NCBI GenBank assembly: GCA_963691705.1
Contig: OY829541.1
Span: 19,028,564-19,092,563 of the forward strand
Direction: 5' to 3'
Source of the DNA: Viola odorata
Lineage: Eukaryota > Streptophyta > Magnoliopsida > Malpighiales > Violaceae
DNA: 64,000 bases
In this document: positions 48,601 through 62,626 of the stretch, in pieces
Layout: every line of letters begins with the position of its first letter
How positions within the stretch are numbered: the stretch's first letter is position 1
Notes under the pieces: model-generated
Database searches by the model: none
The model's input: only the letters and a program-made list of their open reading frames with translations
Told to the model about the DNA's origin: nothing
Program-made: the position numbers and the translations under genes

Positions 48601-51207
48601 CGAGATTTCTCGTGTCGATAGCTCGAACCAAAAATATCTCGCTCATGCCATGACAGCTCATTAATTGCATTAATGCACTTGTGCAGGCCAGTCTAAAAAG
48701 AGCTAGTACTGAGTATTTATCAACACGAAGATTTTTGCTTGTGCAAAGAAGAACAGTTGATTTAAATCCAAAAAAACAAAAGCATATGACAAATGGGTAC
48801 AAAATTCCTCTCGTGCTTGAATGGAATCTCTCAACCAGAGAGACGACCCATCACTTCAAAATCAATATCCATGATGGAAAAGGAGGAAAGATTTTGGCTT
48901 CCTTAATAATATAAAAGTTGAGGAAAATGTTAAAACTGTAATTTTTAGAAAATGAGGTTGTTTTTGTTTTTATATTATAGATTGAGAATTGGAGTCTATT
49001 TAGTTTTATTAATGAACGATACATTGAGAATGAAAGTAAGTAGAAATTCCAACTTTCAACTTGAGCTTATTAGTTATTACTACTGATTTCAAATTATTAT
49101 ATTTTAGTATAAAATAATTACGTAATTAAAATGAGGGTAATCTTTCAAGTTAAATGAGTCATCTTTTTCACTTGTATTTTTGAGATTTTTCGCTGAAGTT
49201 TCTATCGATTTTTAACGAGATTTCTCATATCGATAGCTCGAGCCAAAAATATCTCGCTCATGCCATGACAGCTCATTAATTGCATTAATGCACTTGTGCG
49301 GGCCAGTCTAAAAAGAGCTAGTACTGAGTATTTATCAACACGAAGACTTTTGCTTGTGCAAAGAAGAACAGTTGATTAAAATAAAAAAAAACAAAAGCAT
49401 ATGACAAATGGGTACAGAATTCCTCTCGTGCTTGAATGGAATCTCTGAACCAGATGGTCACTTCAAAATCAATATCCATGATGGAAAAGGAGGACAGATT
49501 TTGGCTTCCTTAATAATATAATAGTTGAGGAAAATGTTAAAACTGTAATTTTTAGAAAATGAGGTTGTTATTTTAAATTTTCAAAATGTAGAAATAAAAC
49601 TGTAATTTTTAGAAAATGAGGTTGTTTTTGTTTTTAAATTATAGATTGAGAATTGGAGTCTATATATTTTTATTAATGAACGATACATTGAGAATGAAAG
49701 TAAGGAGAAATTTCAACTTTCAACTTGGGCTTATTAGTTATTACTACTAATTTCAAATTATTATATTTTAGTATAAAATAATTATGTAATTAAAATGAGG
49801 GTAATCTTTCAAGTTAAATGGGTAATATTTTTCACTTGTATTTTTTAGATTTTTCGCTCAAGTTTCTATCGATTTTTAACAAGATTTCTCATATCGATAG
49901 CTCGAGCCAAAAATATCTTCATCATGCCATGACAGCTCATGAATTGCATTAATGCACTGGTGCAGGCCAGTCTAAAAAGAGCTAGTACTGAGTATTTATC
50001 AACATGAAGACTTTTGCTTGTGCAAAGAAGAACAGTTGATTAAAATCAAAAAAAACAAAAGCATATGACAAATGGGTACAGAATTCCGCTCGTGCTTGAA
50101 TGGAATCTCTTAACCATAGGGTCACTTCAAAATCAATATCAATGATGGAAAAGGAGGAAAAATTTTGGCTTCCTTAATGATATAATAGTTGAGGAAAATG
50201 TTAAAACTGTAATTTTTAGAAAATGAGGTTGTTATTTTAAATTTTAAAAATGTAGAAATAAAACTGTAGTTTTTAGAAAATGAGGTTGTTTTTGTTTTTA
50301 AATTATAGATTGAGAATTGGAGTCTATTAATTTTCATTAATGAACGATACATTGAGAATGAAAGTAAGGAGAAATTCCAACTTTCAACTTGAGCTTATTA
50401 GTTATTACTACTAATTTCAAATTATTATATTTTAGTATAAAATAATTACGTAATTAAAATGAGGGTAATCTTTCAAGTTAAATGAGTCATCTTTTTCACT
50501 TGTATTTTTGAGATTTTTCGCTGAAGTTTCTATCGATTTTTAACGAGATTTCTCATATCGATAGCTCGAGCCAAAAATATCTCGCTCATCCCATGACAGC
50601 TCATTAATTGCATTAATGCACTTGTGCGGGCCAGTCTAAAAAGAGCTAGTACTGAGTATTTATCAACACGAAGACTTTTGCTTGTGCAAAGAAGAACAGT
50701 TGATTAAAATAAAAAAAAACAAAAGCATATGACAAATGGGTACAGAATTCCTCTCGTGCTTGAATGGAATCTCTGAACCAGATGGTCACTTCAAAATCAA
50801 TATCCATGATGGAAAATGAGGACAGATTTTGGCTTCCTTAATAATATAATAGTTGAGGAAAATGTTAAAACTGTAATTCTTAGAAAATGAGGTTGTTATT
50901 TTAAATTTTCAAAATGTAGAAATAAAACTGTAATTTTTAGAAAATGAGGTTGTTTTTGTTTTTAAATTATAGATTGAGAATTGGAGTCTATTTATTTTTA
51001 TTAATGAACGATACATTGAGAATGAAAGTAAGGAGAAATTTCAACTTTCAACTTGGGCTTATTAGTTATTACTACTAATTTCAAATTATTATATTTTAGT
51101 ATAAAATAATTATGTAATTAAAATGAGGGTAATCTTTCAAGTTAAATGGGTCATCTTTTTCACTTGTATTTTTTAGATTTTTCGATCAAGTTTCTATCGA
51201 TTTTTAA
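48601..51207. repeat. A1-B-C/A1 hybrid-B unit (2607 bases)
   Basis: Monomers A1 48601-49215, B 49216-49879, C with A1 tail 49880-50543, B 50544-51207. The first two share private variants with the first two monomers of the window (TATTTAGTTTT; GTCTATATATT; GGGTAATATTT). The third is C up to about 50335 and A1-like by 50461, so C is followed directly by B and two long monomers are adjacent. The next monomer is A2 followed by Cd, repeating the transition seen at 5166. Confidence 0.87.
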
Positions 51208-52466
51208 CGAGATTTCTCATATCGATAGCTCGAGCCAAAAATATCTTGCTCATGCCATGACAGCTCATTAATTGCATTAATGCACTTGTGCAGGCCAGTC
51301 TAAAAAGAGCTAGTACTGAGTATTTATCAACACGAAGATTTTTGCTTGTGCAAAGAAGAACAGTTGATTTAAATCCAAAAAAACAAAAGCATATGACAAA
51401 TGGGTACAAAATTCCTCTCGTGCTTGAATGGAATCTCTCAACCAGAGAGACGACCCATCACTTCAAAATCAATATCCATGATGGAAAAGGAGGAAAGATT
51501 TTGGCTTCCTTAATAATATAATAGTTGAGGAAAATGTTAAAACTGTAATTTTTAGAAAATGAGGTTGTTTTTGTTTTTATATTATAGATTGAGAATTGGA
51601 GTCTATTTATTTTTATTAATGAACGATACATTGAGAATGAAAGTAAGTAGAAATTCCAACTTTCAACTTGAGCTTATTAGTTATTACTACTAATTTCAAA
51701 TTATTATATTTTAGTATAAAATAATTACGTAATTAAAATGAGGGTAATCTTTCAAGTTAAATGGGTCATCTTTTTCACTTGTATTTTTTAGATTTTTCGA
51801 TCAAGTTTCTATCGATTTTTAACAAGATTTCTCATATCGATAGCTCGAGCCAAAAATATCTTGATCATGCCATGACAGCTCATGAATTGCATTAATGCAC
51901 TTGTGCAGGCCAGTCAAAAAAGAGCTAGTACTGAGTATTTATCAACATGAAGACTTTTGCTTGTGCACAGAAGAACAGTTGATTAAAATCAAAAAAAACA
52001 AAAGCATATGACAAATGGGTACAGAATTCCTCTCGTGCTTGAATGGAATCTCTTAACCATAGGGTCACTTCAAAATCAATATCAATGATGGAAAAGGAGG
52101 AAAGATTTTGGCTTCCTTAATGATATAATAGTTGAGGAAAATGTTAAAACTGTAATTTTTAGAAAATGAGGTTGTTATTTTAAATTTTAAAAATGTAGAA
52201 ATAAAACTGTAGTTTTTAGAAAATGAGGTTGTTTTTGTTTTTATATTATAGATTGAGAATTGGAGTCTATTTATTTTCATTAATGAACGATACATTGAGA
52301 AAACTTTCAACTTGAGCTTATTAGTTATTACTACTAATTTCAAATTATTATATTTTAGTATAAAATAATTACGTAATTAAAATTAGGGTAATTTTTCAAG
52401 TTGAATGGGTCATCTTTTTCACTTGTATTTTTGAGATTTTTCACTCAAGTTTCTATCGATTTTTAA
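51208..52466. repeat. A2-Cd dimer (1259 bases)
   Basis: A2 51208-51822 and Cd 51823-52466. This is the first reappearance of the 20-base-deleted Cd after the second trimer region, and it starts the right-hand tetramer domain in the same way that 5166-6424 starts the left-hand one. Confidence 0.9.
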
Positions 52467-54997
52467 CGAGATTTCTCGTGTCGATAGCTCGAATCAAAAA
52501 TATCTCGCTCATGCCATGACAGCTCATTAATTGCATTAATGCACTTGTGCAGGCCAGTCTAAAAAGAGCTAGTACTGAGTATTTATCAACACGAAGATTT
52601 TTGCTTGTGCAAAGAAGAACAGTTGATTTAAATCCAAAAAAACAAAAGCATATGACAAATGGGTACAAAATTCCTCTCGTGCTTGAATGGAATCTCTCAA
52701 CCAGAGAGACGACCCATCACTTCAAAATCAATATCCATGATGGAAAAGGAGGAAAGATTTTGGCTTCTTTAATAATATAATAGTTGAGGAAAATGTTAAA
52801 ACTGTAATTTTTAGAAAATGAGGTTGTTTTTGTTTTTATATTATAGAATGAGAATTGGAGTCTATTTATTTTTATTAATGAACGATACATTGAAAATGAA
52901 AGTAAGTAGAAATTCCAACTTTCAACTTGAGCTTATTAGTTATTACTACTAATTTCAAATTATTATATTTTAGTATAAAATAATTATGTAATTAAAATGA
53001 GGGTAATCTTTCAAGTTAAATGAGTCATCTTTTTCACTTGTATTTTTGAGATTTTTCGCTGAAGTTTCTATCGATTTTTAACGAGATTTCTCATATCGAT
53101 AGCTCGAGCCAAAAATATCTCGCTCATCCCATGACAGCTCATTAATTGCATTAATGCACTTGTGCGGGCCAGTCTAAAAAGAGCTAGTACTGAGTATTTA
53201 TCAACACGAAGACTTTTGCTTGTGCAAAGAAGAACAGTTGATTAAAATAAAAAAAAACAAAAGCATATGACAAATGGTTACAGAATTCCTCTCCTGCTTG
53301 AATGGAATCTCTGAACCAGATGGTCACTTCAAAATCAATATCCATGATGGAAAATGAGGACAGATTTTGGCTTCCTTAATAATATAATAGTTGAGGAAAA
53401 TGTTAAAACTGTAATTTTTAGAAAATGAGGTTGTTATTTTAAATTTTCAAAATGTAGAAATAAAACTGTAATTTTTAGAAAATGAGGTTGTTTTTGTTTT
53501 TAAATTATAGATTGAGAATTGGACTCTATTTATTTTTATTAATGAACGATACATTGAGAATGAAAGTAAGGAGAAATTTCAACTTTCAACTTGGGCTTAT
53601 TAGTTATTACTACTAATTTCAAATTATTATATTTTAGTATAAAATAATTATGTAATTAAAATGAGGGTAATCTTTCAAGTTAAATGGGTCATCTTTTTCA
53701 CTTGTATTTTTTAGATTTTTCGATCAAGTTTCTATCGATTTTTAACGAGATTTCTCATATCGATAGCTCGAGCCAAAAATATCTTGCTCATGCCATGACA
53801 GCTCATTAATTGCATTAATGCACTTGTGCAGGCCAGTCTAAAAAGAGCTAGTACTGAGTATTTATCAACACGAAGATTTTTGCTTGTGCAAAGAAGAACA
53901 GTTGATTTAAATCCAAAAAAACAAAAGCATATGACAAATGGGTACAAAATTCCTCTCGTGCTTGAATGGAATCTCTCAACCAGAGAGACGACCCATCACT
54001 TCAAAATCAATATCCATGATGGAAAAGGAGGAAAGATTTTGGCTTCCTTAATAATATAATAGTTGAGGAAAATGTTAAAACTGTAATTTTTAGAAAATGA
54101 GGTTGTTTTTGTTTTTATATTATAGATTGAGAATTGGAGTCTATTTATTTTTATTAATGAACGATACATTGAGAATGAAAGTAAGTAGAAATTCCAACTT
54201 TCAACTTGAGCTTATTAGTTATTACTACTAATTTCAAATTATTATATTTTAGTATAAAATAATTACGTAATTAAAATGAGGGTAATCTTTCAAGTTAAAT
54301 GGGTCATCTTTTTCACTTGTATTTTTTAGATTTTTCGATCAAGTTTCTATCGATTTTTAACAAGATTTCTCATATCGATAGCTCGAGCCAAAAATATCTT
54401 GATCATGCCATGACAGCTCATGAATTGCATTAATGCACTTGTGCAGGCCAGTCAAAAAAGAGCTAGTACTGAGTATTTATCAACATGAAGACTGTGCACA
54501 GAAGAACAGTTGATTAAAATCAAAAAAAACAAAAGCATATGACAAATGGGTACAGAATTCCTCTCGTGCTTGAATGGAATCTCTTAACCATAGGGTCACT
54601 TCAAAATCAATATCAATGATGGAAAAGGAGGAAAGATTTTGGCTTCCTTAATGATATAATAGTTGAGGAAAATGTTAAAACTGTAATTTTTAGAAAATGA
54701 GGTTGTTATTTTAAATTTTAAAAATGTAGAAATAAAACTGTAGTTTTTAGAAAATGAGGTTGTTTTTGTTTTTATATTATAGATTGAGAATTGGAGTCTA
54801 TTTATTTTCATTAATGAACGATACATTGAGAAAACTTTCAACTTGAGCTTATTAGTTATTACTACTAATTTCAAATTATTATATTTTAGTATAAAATAAT
54901 TACGTAATTAAAATTAGGGTAATTTTTCAAGTTGAATGGGTCATCTTTTTCACTTGTATTTTTGAGATTTTTCACTCAAGTTTCTATCGATTTTTAA
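52467..54997. repeat. Tetramer A1-B-A2-Cd (2531 bases)
   Basis: Monomers A1 52467-53081, B 53082-53745, A2 53746-54360 and Cd 54361-54997. Private variants GGCTTCTTTAAT (A1), CTCCTGCTTG and GGACTCTATT (B) are shared with the next unit, so the two were duplicated as a block. Cd is 637 bases because of a 7-base deletion at GAAGACTGTGCAC near 54488-54500, absent from the sister copy. Confidence 0.9.
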
Positions 54998-57535
54998 CGA
55001 GATTTCTCGTGTCGATAGCTCGAATCAAAAATATCTCGCTCATGCCATGACAGCTCATTAATTGCATTAATGCACTTGTGCAGGCCAGTCTAAAAAGAGC
55101 TAGTACTGAGTATTTATCAACACGAAGATTTTTGCTTGTGCAAAGAAGAACAGTTGATTTAAATCCAAAAAAACAAAAGCATATGACAAATGGGTACAAA
55201 ATTCCTCTCGTGCTTGAATGGAATCTCTCAACCAGAGAGACGACCCATCACTTCAAAATCAATATCCATGATGGAAAAGGAGGAAAGATTTTGGCTTCTT
55301 TAATAATATAATAGTTGAGGAAAATGTTAAAACTGTAATTTTTAGAAAATGAGGTTGTTTTTGTTTTTATATTATAGAATGAGAATTGGAGTCTATTTAT
55401 TTTTATTAATGAACGATACATTGAAAATGAAAGTAAGTAGAAATTCCAACTTTCAACTTGAGCTTATTAGTTATTACTACTAATTTCAAATTATTATATT
55501 TTAGTATAAAATAATTATGTAATTAAAATGAGGGTAATCTTTCAAGTTAAATGAGTCATCTTTTTCACTTGTATTTTTGAGATTTTTCGCTGAAGTTTCT
55601 ATCGATTTTTAACGAGATTTCTCATATCGATAGCTCGAGCCAAAAATATCTCGCTCATCCCATGACAGCTCATTAATTGCATTAATGCACTTGTGCGGGC
55701 CAGTCTAAAAAGAGCTAGTACTGAGTATTTATCAACACGAAGACTTTTGCTTGTGCAAAGAAGAACAGTTGATTAAAATAAAAAAAAACAAAAGCATATG
55801 ACAAATGGTTACAGAATTCCTCTCCTGCTTGAATGGAATCTCTGAACCAGATGGTCACTTCAAAATCAATATCCATGATGGAAAATGAGGACAGATTTTG
55901 GCTTCCTTAATAATATAATAGTTGCGGAAAATGTTAAAACTGTAATTTTTAGAAAATGAGGTTGTTATTTTAAATTTTCAAAATGTAGAAATAAAACTGT
56001 AATTTTTAGAAAATGAGGTTGTTTTTGTTTTTAAATTATAGATTGAGAATTGGACTCTATTTATTTTTATTAATGAACGATACATTGAGAATGAAAGTAA
56101 GGAGAAATTTCAACTTTCAACTTGGGCTTATTAGTTATTACTACTAATTTCAAATTATTATATTTTAGTATAAAATAATTATGTAATTAAAATGAGGGTA
56201 ATCTTTCAAGTTAAATGGGTCATCTTTTTCACTTGTATTTTTTAGATTTTTCGATCAAGTTTCTATCGATTTTTAACGAGATTTCTCATATCAATAGCTC
56301 GAGCCAAAAATATCTTGCTCATGCCATGACAGCTCATTAATTGCATTAATGCACTTGTGCAGGCCAGTCTAAAAAGAGCTAGTACTGAGTATTTATCAAC
56401 ACGAAGATTTTTGCTTGTGCAAAGAAGAACAGTTGATTTAAATCCAAAAAAACAAAAGCATATGACAAATGGGTACAAAATTCCTCTCGTGCTTGAATGG
56501 AATCTCTCAACCAGAGAGACGACCCATCACTTCAAAATCAATATCCATGATGGAAAAGGAGGAAAGATTTTGGCTTCCTTAATAATATAATAGCTGAGGA
56601 AAATGTTAAAACTGTAATTTTTAGAAAATGAGGTTGTTTTTGTTTTTATATTATAGATTGAGAATTGGAGTCTATTTATTTTTATTAATGAACGATACAT
56701 TGAGAATGAAAGTAAGTAGAAATTTCAACTTTCAACTTGAGCTTATTAGTTATTACTACTAATTTCAAATTATTATATTTTAGTATAAAATAATTACGTA
56801 ATTAAAATGAGGGTAATCTTTCAAGTTAAATGGGTCATCTTTTTCACTTGTATTTTTTAGATTTTTCGATCAAGTTTCTATCGATTTTTAACAAGATTTC
56901 TCATATCGATAGCTCGAGCCAAAAATATCTTGATCATGCCATGACAGCTCATGAATTGCATTAATGCACTTGTGCAGGCCAGTCAAAAAAGAGCTAGTAC
57001 TGAGTATTTATCAACATGAAGACTTTTGCTTGTGCACAGAAGAACAGTTGATTAAAATCAAAAAAAACAAAAGCATATGACAAATGGGTACAGAATTCCT
57101 CTCGTGCTTGAATGGAATCTCTTAACCATAGGGTCACTTCAAAATCAATATCAATGATGGAAAAGGAGGAAAGATTTTGGCTTCCTTAATGATATAATAG
57201 TTGAGGAAAATGTTAAAACTGTAATTTTTAGAAAATGAGGTTGTTATTTTAAATTTTAAAAATGTAGAAATAAAACTGTAGTTTTTAGAAAATGAGGTTG
57301 TTTTTGTTTTTATATTATAGATTGAGAATTGGAGTCTATTTATTTTCATTAATGAACGATACATTGAGAAAACTTTCAACTTGAGCATATTAGTTATTAC
57401 TACTAATTTCAAATTATTATATTTTAGTATAAAATAATTACGTAATTAAAATTAGGGTAATTTTTCAAGTTGAATGGGTCATCTTTTTCACTTGTATTTT
57501 TGAGATTTTTCACTCAAGTTTCTATCGATTTTTAA
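54998..57535. repeat. Tetramer A1-B-A2-Cd (2538 bases)
   Basis: Monomers A1 54998-55612, B 55613-56276, A2 56277-56891 and Cd 56892-57535. It is sister to the preceding tetramer by the shared CTTCTTTAAT, CTCCTGC and GGACTCTATT. Own changes include GTTGCGGAAAATG in B, and ATATCAATAG and AATAGCTGAGG in A2. Confidence 0.9.
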
Positions 57536-60067
57536 CGAGATTTCTCGTGTCGATAGCTCGAATAAAAAATATCTCGCTCATGCCATGACAGCTCATTAAT
57601 TGCATTAATGAACTTGTGCAGGCCAGTCTAAAAAGAGCTAGTACTGAGTATTTATCAACACGAAGATTTTTGCTTGTGCAAAGAAGAACAGTTGATTTAA
57701 ATCCAAAAAAACAAAAGCATATGACAAATGGGTACAAAATTCCTCTCGTGCTTGAATGGAATCTCTCAACCAGAGAGACGACCCATCACTTCAAAATCAA
57801 TATCCATGATGGAAAAGGAGGAAAGATTTTGGCTTCCTTAATAATATAATAGTTGAGGAAAATGTTAAAACTGTAATTTTTAGAAAATGAGGTTGTTTTT
57901 GTTTTTATATTATAGAATGAGAATTGGAGTCTATTTATTTTTATTAATGAACGATACATTGAAAATGAAAGTAAGTAGAAATTCCAACTTTCAACTTGAG
58001 CTTATTAGTTATTACTACTAATTTCAAATTATTATATTTTAGTATAAAATAATTACGTAATTAAAATGAGGGTAATCTTTCAAGTTAAATGAGTCATCTT
58101 TTTCACTTGTATTTTTGAGATTTTTCGCTGAAGTTTCTATCGATTTTTAACGAGATTTCTCATATCGATAGCTCGAGCCAAAAATATCTCGCTCATCCCA
58201 TGACAGCTCATTAATTGCATTAATGCACTTGTGCGGGCCAGTCTAAAAAGAGCTAGTACTGAGTATTTATCAACACGAAGACTTTTGCTTGTGCAAAGAA
58301 GAACAGTTGATTAAAATAAAAAAAAACAAAAGCATATGACAAATGGTTACAGAATTCCTCTCGTGCTTGAATGGAATCTCTGAACCAGATGGTCACTTCA
58401 AAATCAATATCCATGATGGAAAATGAGGACAGATTTTGGCTTCCTTAATAATATAATAGTTGAGGAAAATGTTAAAACTGTAATTTTTAGAAAATGAGGT
58501 TGTTATTTTAAATTTTCAAAATGTAGAAATAAAACTGTAGAAAATGAGGTTGTTTTTGTTTTTAAATTATAGATTGAGAATTGGACTCTATTTATTTTTA
58601 TTAATGAACGATACATTGAGAATGAAAGTAAGGAGAAATTTCAACTTTCAACTTGGGCTTATTAGTTATTACTTCTAATTTCAAATTATTATATTTTAGT
58701 ATAAAATAATTATGTAATTAAAATGAGGGTAATCTTTCAAGTTAAATGGGTCATCTTTTTCACTTGTATTTTTTAGATTTTTCGATCAAGTTTCTATCGA
58801 TTTTTAACGAGATTTCTCATATCGATAGCTCGAGCCAAAAATATCTTGCTCATGCCATGACAGCTCATTAATTGCATTAATGCACTTGTGCAGGCCAGTC
58901 TAAAAAGAGCTAGTACTGAGTATTTATCAACACGAAGATTTTTGCTTGTGCAAAGAAGAACAGTTGATTTAAATCCAAAAAAACAAAAGCATATGACAAA
59001 TGGGTACAAAATTCCTCTCGTGCTTGAATGGAATCTCTCAACCAGAGAGACGACCCATCACTTCAAAATCAATATCCATGATGGAAAAGGAGGAAAGATT
59101 TTGGCTTCCTTAATAATATAATAGTTGAGGAAAATGTTAAAACTGTAATTTTTAGAAAATGAGGTTGTTTTTGTTTTTATATTATAGATTGAGAATTGGA
59201 GTCTATTTATTTTTATTAATGAACGATACATTGAGAATGAAAGTAAGTAGAAATTCCAACTTTCAACTTGAGCTTATTAGTTATTACTACTAATTTCAAA
59301 TTATTATATTTTAGTATAAAATAATTACGTAATTAAAATGAGGGTAATCTTTCAAGTTAAATGGGTCATCTTTTTCACTTGTATTTTTTAGATTTTTCGA
59401 TCAAGTTTCTATCGATTTTTAACAAGATTTCTCATATCGATAGCTCGAGCCAAAAATATCTTGATCATGCCATGACAGCTCATGAATTGCATTAATGCAC
59501 TTGTGCAGGCCAGTCAAAAAAGAGCTAGTACTGAGTATTTATCAACATGAAGACTTTTGCTTGTGCACAGAAGAACAGTTGATTAAAATCAAAAAAAACA
59601 AAAGCATATGACAAATGGGTACAGAATTCCTCTCGTGCTTGAATGGAATCTCTTAACCATATGGTCACTTCAAAATCAATATCAATGATGGAAAAGGAGG
59701 AAAGATTTTGGCTTCCTTAATGATATAATAGTTGAGGAAAATGTTAAAACTGTAATTTTTAGAAAATGAGGTTGTTATTTTAAATTTTAAAAAATGTAGA
59801 AATAAAACTGTAGTTTTTAGAAAATGAGGTTGTTTTTGTTTTTATATTATAGATTGAGAATTGGAGTCTATTTATTTTCATTAATGAACGATACATTGAG
59901 AAAACTTTCAACTTGAGCTTATTAGTTATTACTACTAATTTCAAATTATTATATTTTAGTATAAAATAATTACGTAATTAAAATTAGGGTAATTTTTCAA
60001 GTTGAATGGGTCATCTTTTTCACTTGTATTTTTGAGATTTTTCACTCAAGTTTCTATCGATTTTTAA
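57536..60067. repeat. Tetramer A1-B-A2-Cd (2532 bases)
   Basis: Monomers A1 57536-58150, B 58151-58807 (657), A2 58808-59422 and Cd 59423-60067 (645). B shares GGACTCTATT with the two preceding tetramers. It lost 7 bases inside the second half of the 57-base duplication (AAACTGTAGAAAATG near 58532). Cd has one extra A in its A-run. A1 has ATTAATGAACTTG, as at 10222. Confidence 0.9.
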
Positions 60068-62626
60068 CGAGATTTCTCGTGTCGATAGCTCGAATCAAAA
60101 ATATCTCGCTCATGCCATGACAGCTCATTAATTGCATTAATGCACTTGTGCAGGCCAGTCTAAAAAGAGCTAGTACTGAGTATTTATCAACACGAAGATT
60201 TTTGCTTGTGCAAAGAAGAACAGTTGATTTAAATCCAAAAAAACAAAAGCATATGACAAATGGGTACAAAATTCCTCTCGTGCTTGAATGGAATCTCTCA
60301 ACCAGAGAGACGACCCATCACTTCAAAATCAATATCCATGATGGAAAAGGAGGAAAGATTTTGGCTTCCTTAATAATATAATAGTTGAGGAAAATCTTAA
60401 AACTGTAATTTTTAGAAAATGAGGTTGTTTTTTGTTTTTATATTATAGATTGAGAATTGGAGTCTATTTATTTTTATTAATGAACGATACATTGAAAATG
60501 AAAGTAAGTAGAAATTCCAACTTTCAACTTGAGCTTATTAATTATTACTACTAATTTCAAATTATTATATTTTAGTATAAAATAATTACGTAATTAAAAT
60601 GAGGGTAATCTTTCAAGTTAAATGAGTCATCTTTTTCACTTGTATTTTTGAGATTTTTTGCTGAAGTTTCTATCGATTTTTAACGAGATTTCTCATATCG
60701 ATAGCTCGAGCCAAAAATATCTCGCTCATCCCATGACAGCTCATTAATTGCATTAATGCACTTGTGCGGGCCAGTCTAAAAAGAGCTAGTACTGAGTATT
60801 TATCAACACGAAGACTTTTGCTTGTGCAAAGAAGAACAGTTGATTAAAATAAAAAAAAACAAAAGCATATGACAAATGGGTACAGAATTCCTCTCGTGCT
60901 TGAATGGAATCTCTGAACCAGATGGTCACTTCAAAATCAATATCCATGATGGAAAATGAGGACAGATTTTGGCTTCCTTAATAATATAATAGTTGAGGAA
61001 AATGTTAAAACTGTAATTTTTAGAAAATGAGGTTGTTATTTTAAATTTTCAAAATGTAGAAATAAAACTGTAATTTTTAGAAAATGAGGTTGTTTTTGTT
61101 TTTAAATTATAGATTGAGAATTGGAGTCTATTTATTTTTATTAATGAACGATACATTGAGAATGAAAGTAAGGAGAAATTTCAACTTTCAACTTGGGCTT
61201 ATTAGTTATTACTACTAATTTCAAATTATTATATTTTAGTATAAAATAATTATGTAATTAAAATGATGGTAATCTTTCAAGTTAAATGGGTCATCTTTTT
61301 CACTTGTATTTTTTAGATTTTTCGATCAAGTTTCTATCGATTTTTAACGAGATTTCTCATATCGATAGCTCGAGCAAAAAATATCTTGCTCATGCCATGA
61401 CAGCTCATTAATTGCATTAATGCACTTGTGCAGGCCAGTCTAAAAAGAGCTAGTACTGAGTATTTATCAACACGAAGATTTTTGCTTGTGCAAAGAAGAA
61501 CAGTTGATTTAAATCCAAAAAAACAAAAGCATATGACAAATGGGTACAAAATTCCTCTCGTGCTTGAATGGAATCTCTCAACCAGAGAGACGACCCATCA
61601 CTTCAAAATCAATATCCATGATGGAAAAGGAGGAAAGATTTTGGCTTCCTTAATAATATAATAGTTGAGGAAAATCTTAAAACTGTAATTTTTAGAAAAT
61701 GAGGTTGTTTTTGTTTTTATATTATAGATTGAGAATTGGAGTCTATTTATTTTTATTAATGAACGATACATTGAAAATGAAAGTAAGTAGAAATTCCAAC
61801 TTTCAACTTGAGCTTATTAGTTATTACTACTAATTTCAAATTATTATATTTTAGTATAAAATAATTACGTAATTAAAATGAGGGTAATCTTTCAAGTTAA
61901 ATGAGTCATCTTTTTCACTTGTATTTTTGAGATTTTTTGCTGAAGTTTCTATCGATTTTTAACGAGATTTCTCATATCGATAGCTCGAGCCAAAAATATC
62001 TCGCTCATCCCATGACAGCTCATTAATTGCATTAATGCACTTGTGCGGTTCAGTCTAAAAAGAGCTAGTACTGAGTATTTATCAACACGAAGACTTTTGC
62101 TTGTGCAAAGAAGAACAGTTGATTAAAATAAAAAAAAACAAAAGCATATGACAAATGGGTACAGAATTCCTCTCGTGCTTGAATGGAATCTCTGAACCAG
62201 ATGGTCACTTCAAAATCAATATCCATGATGGAAAATGAGGACAGATTTTGGCTTCCTTAATAATATAATAATTGAGGAAAATGTTAAAATTGTAATTTTT
62301 AGAAAATGAGGTTGTTATTTTAAATTTTCAAAATGTAGAAATAAAACTGTAATTTTTAGAAAATGAGGTTGTTTTTGTTTTTAAATTATAGATTGAGAAT
62401 TGGAGTCTATTTATTTTTATTAATGAACGATACATTGAGAATGAAAGTAAGGAGAAATTTCAACTTTCAACTTGGGCTTATTAGTTATTACTACTAATTT
62501 CAAATTATTATATTTTAGTATAAAATAATTATGTAATTAAAATGAGGGTAATCTTTCAAGTTAAATGGGTCATCTTTTTCACTTGTATTTTTTAGATTTT
62601 TCGATCAAGTTTCTATCGATTTTTAA
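60068..62626. repeat. Two A-B dimers (1280 and 1279 bases)
   Basis: A1 60068-60683 (616, one extra T near 60427), B 60684-61347, A2/A1 hybrid 61348-61962, B 61963-62626. Both A monomers share GGAAAATCTTAAAAC and TTTTTTGCTGAAG, so the pair looks like a dimer duplication. Cd is absent. The second A begins in A2 form because it follows B, and ends in A1 form because B follows it. Confidence 0.88.
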
